Assembly (NCBI RefSeq): GCF_001735805.1 | Contig: NZ_CP017248.1 | Coordinates: 7,130,001 to 7,194,000 of the forward strand | Reading direction: 5' to 3' | From: Streptomyces fodineus | GTDB lineage: Bacteria > Actinomycetota > Actinomycetes > Streptomycetales > Streptomycetaceae | Length of the DNA: 64,000 bases | Shown here: positions 40,141-49,141 of the stretch, one piece after another | How positions within the stretch are numbered: position 1 is the first letter of the stretch | Layout: every line of letters starts with the position of its first letter | Position numbers and translations under genes: made by a program | The notes under the pieces: generated by a model | Told to the model about the DNA's origin: nothing | Database searches by the model: none | What the model saw: only the letters and a program-made list of their open reading frames with translations

Positions 40141-41811
40141 TTACACCGGGTCGTAGGTCCGCTCGACCCTCTGTGTGCCGCTGCGGGTGCGGTAGGAGCG
40201 CACCCACGTGGAGGTCGCGTTCGCGTCGGTGCGGTCGGACAGGACGTAGTAGTCCATCTGCGCGCGGTCGGCGGTGATGTCCAGCACGCCGTAGCCGTGC
40301 CGGTCGGTGTCCACCCAGTGGACGTGCCGGTTGGCGACCTCGATGAGCGGCGCGGCGACGGCGGAGACCGTGCCCTCGGGGACCTTGACGATGTCGTCGA
40401 GGTTGTCGGAGGTCACCGAGGTGATCACGAACTCGGTGGCCGCCGACGGCGACAGCGGATAGGTGCCCGCGTCCACCGGCACGTCGTTGGCCCAGGACAT
40501 GTGGATGTCGCCGGTCAGGAAGACGGTGTTGCCGATGGCGTTCGAGCGCAGATGGTCCAGGAGCTCGCGGCGGTCGTGGGTGTAGCCGTCCCACTGGTCG
40601 GTGTTGACGCCGATGCCGTTCTGCGGCAGGTCGAGCAGCTTGGCGAGCGGCTTGAGCAGGTCGGCGGTGAGGGAGCCGATGACGAACGGCGCGATCATCA
40701 CCGAGTTGCCGACCAGCCGCCACTTGGTGTCGGAGGACTTCAACCCGGCCTTCAGCCAGTCGAGTTGGGCCCGCCCGGTGATCGTACGGTTCGGGTCGTC
40801 CACCGAGCCGCTGCCCGCGGACGCCTGCTGGGAGCGGAAGGAGCGCAGGTCCAGCAGTGACAGGTCGGCGAGCTTGCCGAAGCGCAGCCGCCGGTAGGTG
40901 GTGCCCTCGATCGCGGGGCGGACCGGCATCCACTCGAAGTAGGCCTGCTTGGCGGCGGCCTTGCGGGCGGTCCAGGTGCCCTCGGCGCCCTCGGTGTGGT
41001 TGACCGCGCCGCCCGACCAGGCGTTGTCGGCGAACTCGTGGTCGTCCCAGATCGCGATGACCGGCGCCTTCAGGTGCAGGGCCTGCAGATCGGGGTCGGT
41101 CTTGTACTTGCCGTGCCGGATGCGGTAGTCGGCGAGCGTGATGATCTCGTTGGCGGGCGCGTGCGGGCGGACGACCGTGCCGCGTGCCGCGTACTCGCCG
41201 GACTTGTACTCGTAGATGTAGTCGCCGAGGTGCAGCCAGGCGTCCAGGTCGCTGCGGGCCGCGAGGTGACGGTAGGCGGCGAAGTAGCCGGCCTCCCAGT
41301 TGGCGCAGGTGACCACGCCGAACCGCAAGGAGGACACGGAGGCGTCCGCCGCGGGCGCGGTACGGGTGCGCGCCACCGGGGAGTCGGTGCCGCCGGCCGA
41401 GAACCGGAACCAGTAGTCGGTGGCCGGCTGCAGGCCGCGGACGTCGGCCTTCACGGTGTGGTCGGAGGCGGCGGTCGCGGTCACCGAACCCTTGGCGACG
41501 ATGCTGGTGAACGCCTTGTCCTTGGCGACGACCCAGCTCACCTCGGTGTCCGGGCCCACCCCGGAGCCCGGTACGGCGTCGGGGGTCGGGGTCACCCGGG
41601 TCCACAGCAGGACACCGTCGGGCAGCGGGTCACCGGAGGCGACACCGTGCACAAAGGCGGGGGCCTGGTCGGCGGCGCGCGCCGGAAGGGAGGCGGCGAG
41701 CGGGCCGGCCAGTACAGCGGTCGCCGCCGCGGCCTTGACGACCGTACGGCGGCGGGGCGAGAGGGAGTTGAGGCCTTCGGTGGCCGAAAGTGATCTTTTT
41801 CGACTGGTCAC
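40141..41811 (-). CDS. phoD: Alkaline phosphatase PhoD, Tat-exported
   Basis: 556 residues, GTG start. Twin-arginine signal SPRRRTVVKAAAATAVLAG (18-36) ending at ASLPARA. PhoD N-terminal (fibronectin-like) domain, then the metallophosphatase core: GVVTCANWEAGYF, WLHLGDYIYEY, AIWDDHEFADNAW and VFLTGDIHMSWAN hold the Fe/Ca ligands. A secreted phosphomonoesterase/phosphodiesterase for phosphate scavenging, normally PhoP-controlled. I do not recognise a PHO box; instead an 8-bp inverted repeat surrounds the start codon and TAACCT lies eight bases before it, suggesting a leaderless mRNA. Confidence 0.93.
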   Translation of the reverse strand: MTSRKRSLSATEGLNSLSPRRRTVVKAAAATAVLAGPLAASLPARAADQAPAFVHGVASGDPLPDGVLLWTRVTPTPDAVPGSGVGPDTEVSWVVAKDKAFTSIVAKGSVTATAASDHTVKADVRGLQPATDYWFRFSAGGTDSPVARTRTAPAADASVSSLRFGVVTCANWEAGYFAAYRHLAARSDLDAWLHLGDYIYEYKSGEYAARGTVVRPHAPANEIITLADYRIRHGKYKTDPDLQALHLKAPVIAIWDDHEFADNAWSGGAVNHTEGAEGTWTARKAAAKQAYFEWMPVRPAIEGTTYRRLRFGKLADLSLLDLRSFRSQQASAGSGSVDDPNRTITGRAQLDWLKAGLKSSDTKWRLVGNSVMIAPFVIGSLTADLLKPLAKLLDLPQNGIGVNTDQWDGYTHDRRELLDHLRSNAIGNTVFLTGDIHMSWANDVPVDAGTYPLSPSAATEFVITSVTSDNLDDIVKVPEGTVSAVAAPLIEVANRHVHWVDTDRHGYGVLDITADRAQMDYYVLSDRTDANATSTWVRSYRTRSGTQRVERTYDPV

Positions 41812-41834
41812 GACCGCTCAGGTTACTGACCAGT
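41803..41834. promoter_or_regulatory. Inverted repeat around the phoD start
   Basis: ACTGGTCA (41803-41810) and TGACCAGT (41827-41834) are perfect inverted arms separated by 16 bp, the inner arm including part of the phoD GTG. On the minus strand TAACCT eight bases upstream of GTG is the likely -10. A repressor or an mRNA 5' hairpin are both possible. Confidence 0.4.
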
Positions 41835-41842
41835 ACGCACAT

Positions 41843-41877
41843 AAGAGCGGGCGAACTCCCAATGTTCGCCCGCTCTT
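41843..41877 (-). terminator. Terminator hairpin after the DsbA-like gene
   Basis: AAGAGCGGGCGAAC (41843-41856) and GTTCGCCCGCTCTT (41864-41877) form a perfect 14-bp stem with a 7-nt loop. It lies 29 bp beyond the stop of the DsbA-like gene and just upstream of the phoD start, insulating the two. Confidence 0.92.
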
Positions 41878-41905
41878 CACGGGAACGTCGGATTCCGACG
41901 GGTGG

Positions 41906-42715
41906 TCAGCCCTTGAGGGCGGCGTCGACGGCCTTGTTGAAGTCGGCCACCGTCAGAAGCGGGGTGCCGCCGTTGAGCTGCTTGCCGTTCATGACGAAGC
42001 CCGGGGTGCCGGTCACGCCGTCCTTGTTGTCGTCGAAGGTCTTCGACATGTGCATCGCCCAGGCGTCGTAGGTGCCCTTCTTGACCGCGTCCTGGAACTT
42101 CGCGTTGTTCTTCAGCGCCGGGACGGTGTTCGCGACCTGGATGAGGTAGCTGTCGTCCTTGAACTTGTCGACCGTCTCGTCCGGGTGCCACTTCGTCGAG
42201 TACAGGGCGGACATGTAGTCGAGGAACGCGTCGGGGCTGACGTTCAGCGCGGCACCCAGGGCGCTCAGCGCGTTCTTGGAACCCTGGCCGTTGTCCTTGA
42301 GGTCGATGAACGTGGCGCCGACGTACTGGAACTTGTACTTGCCGTCGTCGATGTCCTTCTTCAGGGTCGCACCGACGTTCTCCTCGAACTGGGCGCACAC
42401 GGGGCAGCGCGGGTCCTCGTATATCTTGAGGGTCTTCTTGGCGCTGTCCTTGCCGATGACGACCGTGGTGCCGTCCTTGCCGGAGGTGTTGGCCGGCGCG
42501 ACGACCGCGGCGGTCTTCATGCCCTCCCAGTAGGTCGGCTTGTTCGCCTGGACGACGGCGTAGCCGATGCCGCCGGCCGCGGCCAGCACGGCCACCACCG
42601 AGGCGGCCACGATGACCTGCCGCCTGGCCTTGTCGCGCTTGGCCTGCCGCTCGCGCTCGTGACGCAGCCGCTCCCGGGCCGCCGTCTTCGATGTCTGGCT
42701 GTTCCGCTTGCTCAT
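41906..42715 (-). CDS. Membrane-anchored DsbA-like thioredoxin-fold protein
   Basis: 269 residues from the ATG at 42715, nine bases after GGAG. Basic cytoplasmic N-terminus (about 1-32), one membrane anchor (33-55), then an extracytoplasmic DsbA/DsbG-type thioredoxin fold: KIYEDPRCPVCAQFEENV with the CPVC active site at 104-107 and GVTGTPGFVMNGKQL containing the cis-proline loop. It should oxidise or isomerise disulfides in exported proteins. The gene upstream on the same strand encodes a membrane protein with two extracytoplasmic cysteines, a possible redox partner (see findings). A terminator follows. Confidence 0.9.
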   Translation of the reverse strand: MSKRNSQTSKTAARERLRHERERQAKRDKARRQVIVAASVVAVLAAAGGIGYAVVQANKPTYWEGMKTAAVVAPANTSGKDGTTVVIGKDSAKKTLKIYEDPRCPVCAQFEENVGATLKKDIDDGKYKFQYVGATFIDLKDNGQGSKNALSALGAALNVSPDAFLDYMSALYSTKWHPDETVDKFKDDSYLIQVANTVPALKNNAKFQDAVKKGTYDAWAMHMSKTFDDNKDGVTGTPGFVMNGKQLNGGTPLLTVADFNKAVDAALKG

Positions 42716-42846
42716 GCTGGTGATCTCCATGGGGGACGCGCACATGCCGTACGCGGGATACGTGTGGGGGACTGGATGTGCTCAGTGCCGCCGCTCGGGC
42801 GCCGTTCGACCGGGCGCCGTGCAGCCGGTCGCTCGGGTGGCGATGC

Positions 42847-43536
42847 TCAGCGGACGGCGAGGGCGGGTGAGCACGGCGGTCCACGCCGTCCCAGGGAGTG
42901 CACGAGAAGCAGGTCGCGGGCGGCGGCCCGGCGCGGGGCCGGGCGGGGCAGCCGGCGGACCGGGGTCAGCCGGACGGCGACCGCGGCCACCGCGAGCAGC
43001 AGCGGCCGGAAGGTGGTGGCGGCGACGGCGCGCAGCAGCTGCACCAGCGCCCGCTCGCCCCGGCGCAGCCAGGCGGCGGCGAGCAGACCCACGCCGACGT
43101 GCGCGGCGAGCAGCAGCCAGGCGGCCGCCGGGCTGGCGTGCGCGAGCAGCGCCTCGGGGCGGCCGTGCGCCCCGGTCATCTGGGCCAGCGGGGAGCCGAC
43201 GGCACCGCCCTGGCACAGCACGTCGAGGCCGAAGGCGTGCAGGGGGCCGGCGACCGGTCCGCCGGCCCTGCCGTAACAGGTGTTCTGGCCGGTGGTGAAC
43301 ACCGTGTCGGCGGCCAGTTCCAGCGGGATCAGCAGGGCCGCGATCCGGCCGAAGCCGCGCTCACGGCCGGCCAGCGCATACGCGCCGGCGAACACGCCGA
43401 AGGCGACCGCCAGCACGGTCGCCACCGGCAGCGGGGCCCGCGACAGCAGCACGTGCGACGCGGTGCTGAGCGTCACGACGACAGCCGTGAACAGCGCCGC
43501 GCGCACGGCTCTGAGCTGGATCCCGGATATGTCCAT
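42847..43536 (-). CDS. Unknown five-helix membrane protein with extracytoplasmic Cys pair
   Basis: 229 residues from the ATG at 43536 (MDISGIQLRAVRAALFTAVV); no clear ribosome site, and the frame is open upstream. Helices at about 9-32, 36-57, 64-82, 135-157 and 166-190; positive charges (RERGFGR, RRGER) place the N-terminus and loops 2-3 and 4-5 inside, so the loop 83-134 is outside and carries Cys87 (QNTCYG) and Cys108 (DVLCQGG). The C-terminal tail is Arg/Pro rich. I do not recognise the family. It lies 67 bp after the DUF2252 gene and 131 bp before the DsbA-like gene, all same strand. Confidence 0.7.
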   Translation of the reverse strand: MDISGIQLRAVRAALFTAVVVTLSTASHVLLSRAPLPVATVLAVAFGVFAGAYALAGRERGFGRIAALLIPLELAADTVFTTGQNTCYGRAGGPVAGPLHAFGLDVLCQGGAVGSPLAQMTGAHGRPEALLAHASPAAAWLLLAAHVGVGLLAAAWLRRGERALVQLLRAVAATTFRPLLLAVAAVAVRLTPVRRLPRPAPRRAAARDLLLVHSLGRRGPPCSPALAVR

Positions 43537-43603
43537 AACGAGAGAAGAGTCTGTCACGCAGCCGGTTAAAAGACCCCTAAAGGGTGCCTGTGAGTGTGCG
43601 AAG

Positions 43604-44929
43604 TTACAGCCCCGGAATCCGCCCGTTGCGGAACAGGTCGACGAAGATCTGGTGGTCGGCACGCGCGCGTGCGCCGTAGCTGTGCGCGAAGTCCACCAGG
43701 AGGGGCGCGAAGCCCTCCTCGTCGGCGGCGACGGCCGCGTCGATGGCGCGCTCGGTGGAGAACGGCACCAGGGACTCGCCCGAGGTGTCGTCCGCCGCCG
43801 AGTGCATGGAGGCCGTGGCCCGGCCCAGGTCGGCGACGACCTGGGCGATCTCCTCGGGGTCGTCGATGTCGCCCCATTCCAGGTCGACGGCGTACGGCGA
43901 GACCTCGGCCACCAGCTGGCCCGTGCCGTCCAGCTCGGTCCAGCCCAGCCACGGGTCGGCGTGCGCCTGAAGGGCGCGCTGGGAGATCACCGTGCGGTGG
44001 CCCTCGTGCTGGAAGTAGCCGGCGATGGCCGGATCCGTGATGTGCCGGGAGACGGCCGGGGTCTGGGCCTGCTTGATGTAGATCACGACGTCGTTCTCCA
44101 GGGCGTCGCTGTGCCCCTCCAGGAGGATGTTGTACGACGGCAGGCCGGCCGAGCCGATGCCGATGCCGCGGCGGCCGACGACGTCCTTCACGCGGTAGGA
44201 GTCCGGGCGGGCCAGGGAGGAGTCCGGCAGCGTCTCCAGATAGCCGTCGAAGGCCGCCAGGACCTTGTAGCGGGTGGCCGCGTCCAGCTCGATGGAGCCG
44301 CCGCCCGGCGCGAAGCGGCGCTCGAAGTCGCGGATCTCCGTCATCGAGTCCAGCAGCTCGAAGCGGGTCAGCGAGCGGGCGGCCCGCAGGGCGCCCAGCA
44401 GCGGGCCCTCCGCGCTGTCCAGCGTGAACGGCGGCACCTCGTCGCTCTTCGCGCCGGTCGCCAGCGCGTGGATCCGCTCGCGGTACGCGCCCGCGTAGAC
44501 CCGCACCAGCTCGGTGATCTGCTCGTCGCTGAGCGCCTTCGCGTACCCGATGAGGGCGATCGACGCCGAGAAGCGCTTCAGGTCCCAGGTGAACGGGCCG
44601 ACGTAGGCCTCGTCGAAGTCGTTGACGTTGAAGACCAGGCGGCCGTTGGAGTCCATGTACGTGCCGAAGTTCTCCGCGTGCAGATCGCCGTGGATCCACA
44701 CGCGCGAGGTGCGGTCGTCCAGAAATGGACCACCGCGCTTGTCGGCGTCGAGGTCGTGGTAGAAGAGGCACGCGGTGCCCCGGTAGAACGCGAAGGCCGA
44801 GGCCGCCATCTTCCGGAACTTCACCCGGAACGCGGCCGGGTCGGCGGCCAGGAGCCGTCCGAAGGCGGTGTCGAAGACGGCGAGGATCTCCTCGCCGCGC
44901 TGCTCGTCGCTGAGCTGGGGTGCCGACAT
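43604..44929 (-). CDS. DUF2252 family protein (kinase-like fold)
   Basis: 441 residues, ATG start with AGGAGGC upstream. The conserved motifs RVWIHGDLHAENFG (76-89) and VFNVNDFDEAYVGPFTWDLKR (99-119) correspond to the catalytic loop and metal-binding D of aminoglycoside-phosphotransferase-like kinases, placing DUF2252 in that fold. VVGRRGIGIGSAGLPSYNIL and DVVIYIKQAQ form the presumed nucleotide-binding lobe. Substrate unknown. Divergent from dnaE; the 201-bp gap contains promoters but no gene. Confidence 0.88.
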   Translation of the reverse strand: MSAPQLSDEQRGEEILAVFDTAFGRLLAADPAAFRVKFRKMAASAFAFYRGTACLFYHDLDADKRGGPFLDDRTSRVWIHGDLHAENFGTYMDSNGRLVFNVNDFDEAYVGPFTWDLKRFSASIALIGYAKALSDEQITELVRVYAGAYRERIHALATGAKSDEVPPFTLDSAEGPLLGALRAARSLTRFELLDSMTEIRDFERRFAPGGGSIELDAATRYKVLAAFDGYLETLPDSSLARPDSYRVKDVVGRRGIGIGSAGLPSYNILLEGHSDALENDVVIYIKQAQTPAVSRHITDPAIAGYFQHEGHRTVISQRALQAHADPWLGWTELDGTGQLVAEVSPYAVDLEWGDIDDPEEIAQVVADLGRATASMHSAADDTSGESLVPFSTERAIDAAVAADEEGFAPLLVDFAHSYGARARADHQIFVDLFRNGRIPGL

Positions 44930-45130
44930 CGCTGGGTGCCTCCTGGTGCATTACCTGTACGACAGCGTTTCTGCCGTCTCCAACGGGCGACGCCACGCGG
45001 GAGTGCCCGGTTCCCGCATGAAGGTACGCGGGGATCCCCCGCGAGTGTCAGTGCCGGGGCATAGACTTCGACGCTGACCCCAGAACTGTCCCCTCGCCCG
45101 CCGCCCAGTGTTTCCGTTGGAGGCCATACC

Positions 45131-48100
45131 GTGTCAAAGCCGCCCTTCACGCACCTGCACGTCCACACCCAGTACTCGCTGCTGGACGGTGCCGCGCGGC
45201 TCAAGGACATGTTCAACGCCTGCAATGAGATGGGCATGACGCACATCGCCATGTCCGACCACGGCAACCTGCACGGGGCGTACGACTTCTTCCACTCCGC
45301 GAAGAAGGCCGGGGTCACCCCGATCATCGGGATCGAGGCGTACGTCGCCCCCGAGTCCCGGCGCAACAAGCGCAAGATCCTCTGGGGCCAGCCGCACCAG
45401 AAGCGGGACGACGTCTCCGGCTCCGGTGGTTACACCCACAAGACGATGTGGGCGGTGAACAAGACCGGCCTGCACAACCTCTTCCGCCTCTCCTCCGACG
45501 CCTACGCCGAGGGCTGGCTGCAGAAGTGGCCCCGGATGGACAAGGAGACCATCGCCCAGTGGTCCGAGGGCATCGTCGCCTCCACCGGCTGCCCCTCGGG
45601 CGAGGTGCAGACCCGCCTGCGCCTCGGTCACTTCGACGAGGCCCTGAAGGCCGCCGCCGACTACCAGGACATCTTCGGCAAGGACCGGTACTTCCTGGAG
45701 CTGATGGACCACGGCATCGACATCGAGCGCCGGGTCCGTGACGGCCTGCTGGAGATCGGCAAGAAGCTCGGCATCCCGCCCCTGGTCACCAACGACTCGC
45801 ACTACACCTACGCGCACGAGGCCGGGGCGCACGACGCCCTGCTGTGCATCCAGACGGGCAAGAACCTCTCCGACCCCGACCGCTTCAAGTTCGACGGCAC
45901 CGGCTACTACCTGAAGTCCACGGACGAGATGTACGCCATCGACTCCTCGGACGCCTGGCAGGAGGGCTGCGCCAACACGCTCCTCGTCGCCGAGATGGTC
46001 GACACGGACGGCATGTTCGAAAAGCGCGACCTCATGCCCAAGTTCGACATCCCCGAGGGCTACACCGAGGTCACCTGGTTCAAGGAGGAAGTGCGCCGCG
46101 GCATGGAGCGCCGCTTCCCCGGCGGCATCCCCGAGGACCGCCAGAAGCAGGCCGACTACGAGATGGACGTCATCATCTCGATGGGCTTCCCCGGCTACTT
46201 CCTCGTGGTCGCCGACTTCATCATGTGGGCCAAGAACAACGGCATCGCGGTCGGCCCCGGCCGAGGCTCCGCGGCCGGCTCGATCGTCGCCTACGCCATG
46301 GGCATCACCGACCTCGACCCGATCCCGCACGGCCTGATCTTCGAGCGGTTCCTCAACCCCGAGCGCATCTCGATGCCCGATGTCGACATCGACTTCGACG
46401 AGCGGCGGCGCGTCGAGGTGATCCGGTACGTGACCGAGAAGTACGGCGCCGACAAGGTCGCCATGATCGGCACGTACGGCACCATCAAGGCCAAGAACGC
46501 GATCAAGGACTCCGCGCGCGTGCTGGGCTACCCGTACGCGATGGGCGACCGCATCACCAAGGCCATGCCCGCCGACGTCCTCGGCAAGGGCATCCCGCTG
46601 TCCGGCATCACGGACCCCAGCCACCCCCGGTACTCGGAGGCGGGCGAGGTCCGTGGGATGTACGAGAACGAACCGGACGTGAAGAAGGTCATCGACACCG
46701 CACGCGGTGTGGAGGGCCTGGTCCGGCAGATGGGCGTGCACGCCGCCGGCGTGATCATGTCCAGCGAGACCATCACCGAGCACGTCCCGGTGTGGGTGAG
46801 GCACACCGATGGCGTGACCATCACCCAGTGGGACTACCCGAGTTGTGAGTCGCTCGGCCTGCTGAAGATGGACTTCCTGGGCCTGCGCAACCTCACGATC
46901 ATGGACGACGCGGTCAAGATGGTGAAGGCCAACAAGGGCCGTGACATCGACCTGCTGTCGCTCCCGCTGGACGACCCCAAGACCTTCGAGCTGCTCCAGC
47001 GCGGCGACACCCTCGGCGTCTTCCAGTTCGACGGCGGCCCCATGCGGTCCCTGCTCCGGCTGATGAAGCCCGACAACTTCGAAGACATCTCCGCCGTGTC
47101 GGCCCTGTACCGCCCGGGCCCGATGGGCATGAACTCCCACACGAACTACGCGCTGCGCAAGAACGGGCAGCAGGAGATCACGCCGATCCACAAGGAACTC
47201 GAAGAGCCCCTCAAGGAGGTCCTGGACGTCACCTACGGCCTGATCGTCTACCAGGAGCAGGTGCAGAAGGCCGCCCAGATCATCGCGGGCTACTCGCTCG
47301 GCGAGGCCGACATCCTCCGCCGCGTCATGGGCAAGAAGAAGCCCGAGGAACTGGCGAAGAACTTCGTCCTCTTCCAGGAGGGCGCCCGGAAGAAGGGCTT
47401 CAGCGACGAGGCCATCCAGGCCCTGTGGGACGTGCTGGTCCCGTTCGCCGGCTACGCGTTCAACAAGGCCCACTCGGCCGCCTACGGCCTGGTCTCGTAC
47501 TGGACCGCGTACCTGAAGGCGAACTACCCCGCCGAGTACATGGCCGCGCTCCTGACCTCCGTCAAGGACGACAAGGACAAGTCGGCGATCTACCTCAACG
47601 AGTGCCGCCGCATGGGCATCCGGGTGCTCCCGCCGAACGTCAACGAGTCCGAGGCGAACTTCGCCGCCCAGGGCGACGACGTGATCCTCTTCGGCCTCTC
47701 CGCCGTCCGCAACGTCGGCACCAACGTCGTCGAGTCGATCATCAAGTGCCGCAAGGCCAAGGGGAAGTACGCCTCCTTCCCCGACTACCTCGACAAGGTC
47801 GACGCGGTGGTCTGCAACAAGCGCACCACGGAATCGCTGATCAAGGCCGGCGCCTTCGACGAGATGGGCCACACCCGCAAGGGACTCACCGCGCAGTACG
47901 AGCCGATGATCGACAACGTGGTCGCGGTCAAGCGCAAGGAGGCCGAGGGCCAGTTCGACCTCTTCGGCGGCATGGGTGAGGAGACCAGCAGCGAGCCCGG
48001 CTTCGGACTCGACGTGCAGTTCACCGAAGAGGAGTGGGACAAGACCTATCTGCTCGCCCAGGAGCGGGAGATGCTCGGTCTGTACGTCTCCGACCACCCG

Positions 48101-48670
48101 CTCTTCGGCCTCGAACACGTGCTGTCCGACAAGGCCGATGCGGGCATCGCCCAGCTCACCGGAGGCGAGCACGCGGACGGCGCGGTCGTCACCATCGGCG
48201 GCATCATCTCCGGCCTGCAGCGCAAGATGACCAAGCAGGGCAACGCCTGGGCGATCGCCACCGTCGAGGACCTCGCCGGCTCCATCGAGTGCATGTTCTT
48301 CCCCGCGACCTACCAGCTGGTGTCGACCCAACTCGTCGAGGACGCCGTGGTGTTCGTCAAGGGCCGCCTCGACAAGCGCGAGGACGTGCCCCGGCTCGTC
48401 GCCATGGAGCTGATGGTCCCGGACCTGTCCAACGCGGGCACCAACGCGCCGGTGATCCTCACCATCCCGGCCACCAGGGTCACCCCGCCCATGGTCAGCC
48501 GCCTCGGCGAGATCCTCAGCCACCACAAGGGCGACAGCGAGGTCCGCATCAAGCTCCAGGGCCCGCGCAAGACCACCGTGCTGCGCCTGGACCGGCACCG
48601 GGTCAAGCCCGACCCGGCGCTCTTCGGTGACTTGAAGGTGCTGCTCGGCCCGTCCTGTCTGGCGGGCTGA
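45131..48670 (+). CDS. dnaE: DNA polymerase III alpha subunit DnaE
   Basis: 1179 residues, GTG start with TTGGAGG upstream. N-terminal PHP domain (FTHLHVHTQYSLLDGAARL, MSDHGNLHGAYDF), palm with catalytic acidic residues in GPGRGSAAGSIVAYAMG and MPDVDIDFDERRR (about 415-427), then fingers, the beta-clamp binding region and an OB-fold (VVTIGGIISGLQRKMTKQG, about 1018-1036). This is the replicative DnaE1 type, the length of other actinobacterial homologues. Followed by a strong terminator. Confidence 0.97.
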   Translation: MSKPPFTHLHVHTQYSLLDGAARLKDMFNACNEMGMTHIAMSDHGNLHGAYDFFHSAKKAGVTPIIGIEAYVAPESRRNKRKILWGQPHQKRDDVSGSGGYTHKTMWAVNKTGLHNLFRLSSDAYAEGWLQKWPRMDKETIAQWSEGIVASTGCPSGEVQTRLRLGHFDEALKAAADYQDIFGKDRYFLELMDHGIDIERRVRDGLLEIGKKLGIPPLVTNDSHYTYAHEAGAHDALLCIQTGKNLSDPDRFKFDGTGYYLKSTDEMYAIDSSDAWQEGCANTLLVAEMVDTDGMFEKRDLMPKFDIPEGYTEVTWFKEEVRRGMERRFPGGIPEDRQKQADYEMDVIISMGFPGYFLVVADFIMWAKNNGIAVGPGRGSAAGSIVAYAMGITDLDPIPHGLIFERFLNPERISMPDVDIDFDERRRVEVIRYVTEKYGADKVAMIGTYGTIKAKNAIKDSARVLGYPYAMGDRITKAMPADVLGKGIPLSGITDPSHPRYSEAGEVRGMYENEPDVKKVIDTARGVEGLVRQMGVHAAGVIMSSETITEHVPVWVRHTDGVTITQWDYPSCESLGLLKMDFLGLRNLTIMDDAVKMVKANKGRDIDLLSLPLDDPKTFELLQRGDTLGVFQFDGGPMRSLLRLMKPDNFEDISAVSALYRPGPMGMNSHTNYALRKNGQQEITPIHKELEEPLKEVLDVTYGLIVYQEQVQKAAQIIAGYSLGEADILRRVMGKKKPEELAKNFVLFQEGARKKGFSDEAIQALWDVLVPFAGYAFNKAHSAAYGLVSYWTAYLKANYPAEYMAALLTSVKDDKDKSAIYLNECRRMGIRVLPPNVNESEANFAAQGDDVILFGLSAVRNVGTNVVESIIKCRKAKGKYASFPDYLDKVDAVVCNKRTTESLIKAGAFDEMGHTRKGLTAQYEPMIDNVVAVKRKEAEGQFDLFGGMGEETSSEPGFGLDVQFTEEEWDKTYLLAQEREMLGLYVSDHPLFGLEHVLSDKADAGIAQLTGGEHADGAVVTIGGIISGLQRKMTKQGNAWAIATVEDLAGSIECMFFPATYQLVSTQLVEDAVVFVKGRLDKREDVPRLVAMELMVPDLSNAGTNAPVILTIPATRVTPPMVSRLGEILSHHKGDSEVRIKLQGPRKTTVLRLDRHRVKPDPALFGDLKVLLGPSCLAG

Positions 48671-48683
48671 GACGGCAAGGCGA

Positions 48684-48712
48684 AGGGGCGCACCCGCTGC
48701 GGGTGCGCCCCT
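48684..48712 (+). terminator. Terminator after dnaE
   Basis: AGGGGCGCACCCG (48684-48696) and CGGGTGCGCCCCT (48700-48712) form a perfect 13-bp stem with a CTG loop, 13 bp after the dnaE stop. It can also serve the small gene ending at 48740 on the other strand. Confidence 0.93.
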
Positions 48713-48739
48713 CCTGCGTGCCTGGGCTTCAACTGCCCT

Positions 48740-48916
48740 TTAATTGTGGCCGAAGCTCTTCTGCTTCTTGCGGGCGACATCCGAGGGACTGCCCTGGATG
48801 TGCGACACCGCGGACTCGTGGTTCTCCTGCGAGCGCTGCGTGTGCTCGTGAGCCTGCTCGGGCTGCGCAGCGCGGTTCTGCGGGCCACCCTGCTTACGGT
48901 TCTTGTTCTTGGCCAT
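48740..48916 (-). CDS. Small basic protein of 58 residues, unknown function
   Basis: ATG at 48916 with AGGAGG nine to ten bases upstream and TAA stop at 48742-48740. The product starts MAKNKNRKQGGPQNRAAQPE and ends VARKKQKSFGHN: no hydrophobic core, many Gln/Asn/His/Lys, predicted disordered. The perfect ribosome site, third-position G/C bias and terminator downstream support a real gene. TAA is a rare stop in this genome. I recall similar short basic proteins next to dnaE in streptomycetes but know no function; RNA or DNA binding would fit the composition. Confidence 0.8.
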   Translation of the reverse strand: MAKNKNRKQGGPQNRAAQPEQAHEHTQRSQENHESAVSHIQGSPSDVARKKQKSFGHN

Positions 48917-48966
48917 GGTGATCTGCCTCCTGTGGGGGATCTAGGGGCCAGGGCCGGGACCAGATT

Positions 48967-48995
48967 CACATACGCTGACATCAAGCGCATGTCGG
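48967..48995 (-). promoter_or_regulatory. Putative promoter of the 58-residue protein gene
   Basis: On the minus strand CCGACA (48995-48990) and TATGTG (48972-48967) are separated by 17 bp, about 50 bp before the ATG at 48916. Modest match to the vegetative consensus. Confidence 0.35.
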
Positions 48996-49141
48996 ATAAT
49001 TACCGTGTGTGACAGGGCGGCTGGGCGATCGGGATGCGCAAACGCCACGCCGAAGATCGAGTTCCGGCCGTTAACCTCCGCGCCGTCGGGCAGACTCGAA
49101 GAAAGTCCGAAGCAAAACCTCCCGGGAAGAGGGTGAGTCGC

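Noticed and set aside
45134..48598. A 1154-residue minus-strand open frame opposite dnaE
   Set aside because: It mirrors the codon structure of dnaE (high-GC antisense shadow), is Val/Asp/Gly/Arg rich and has no recognisable domain.
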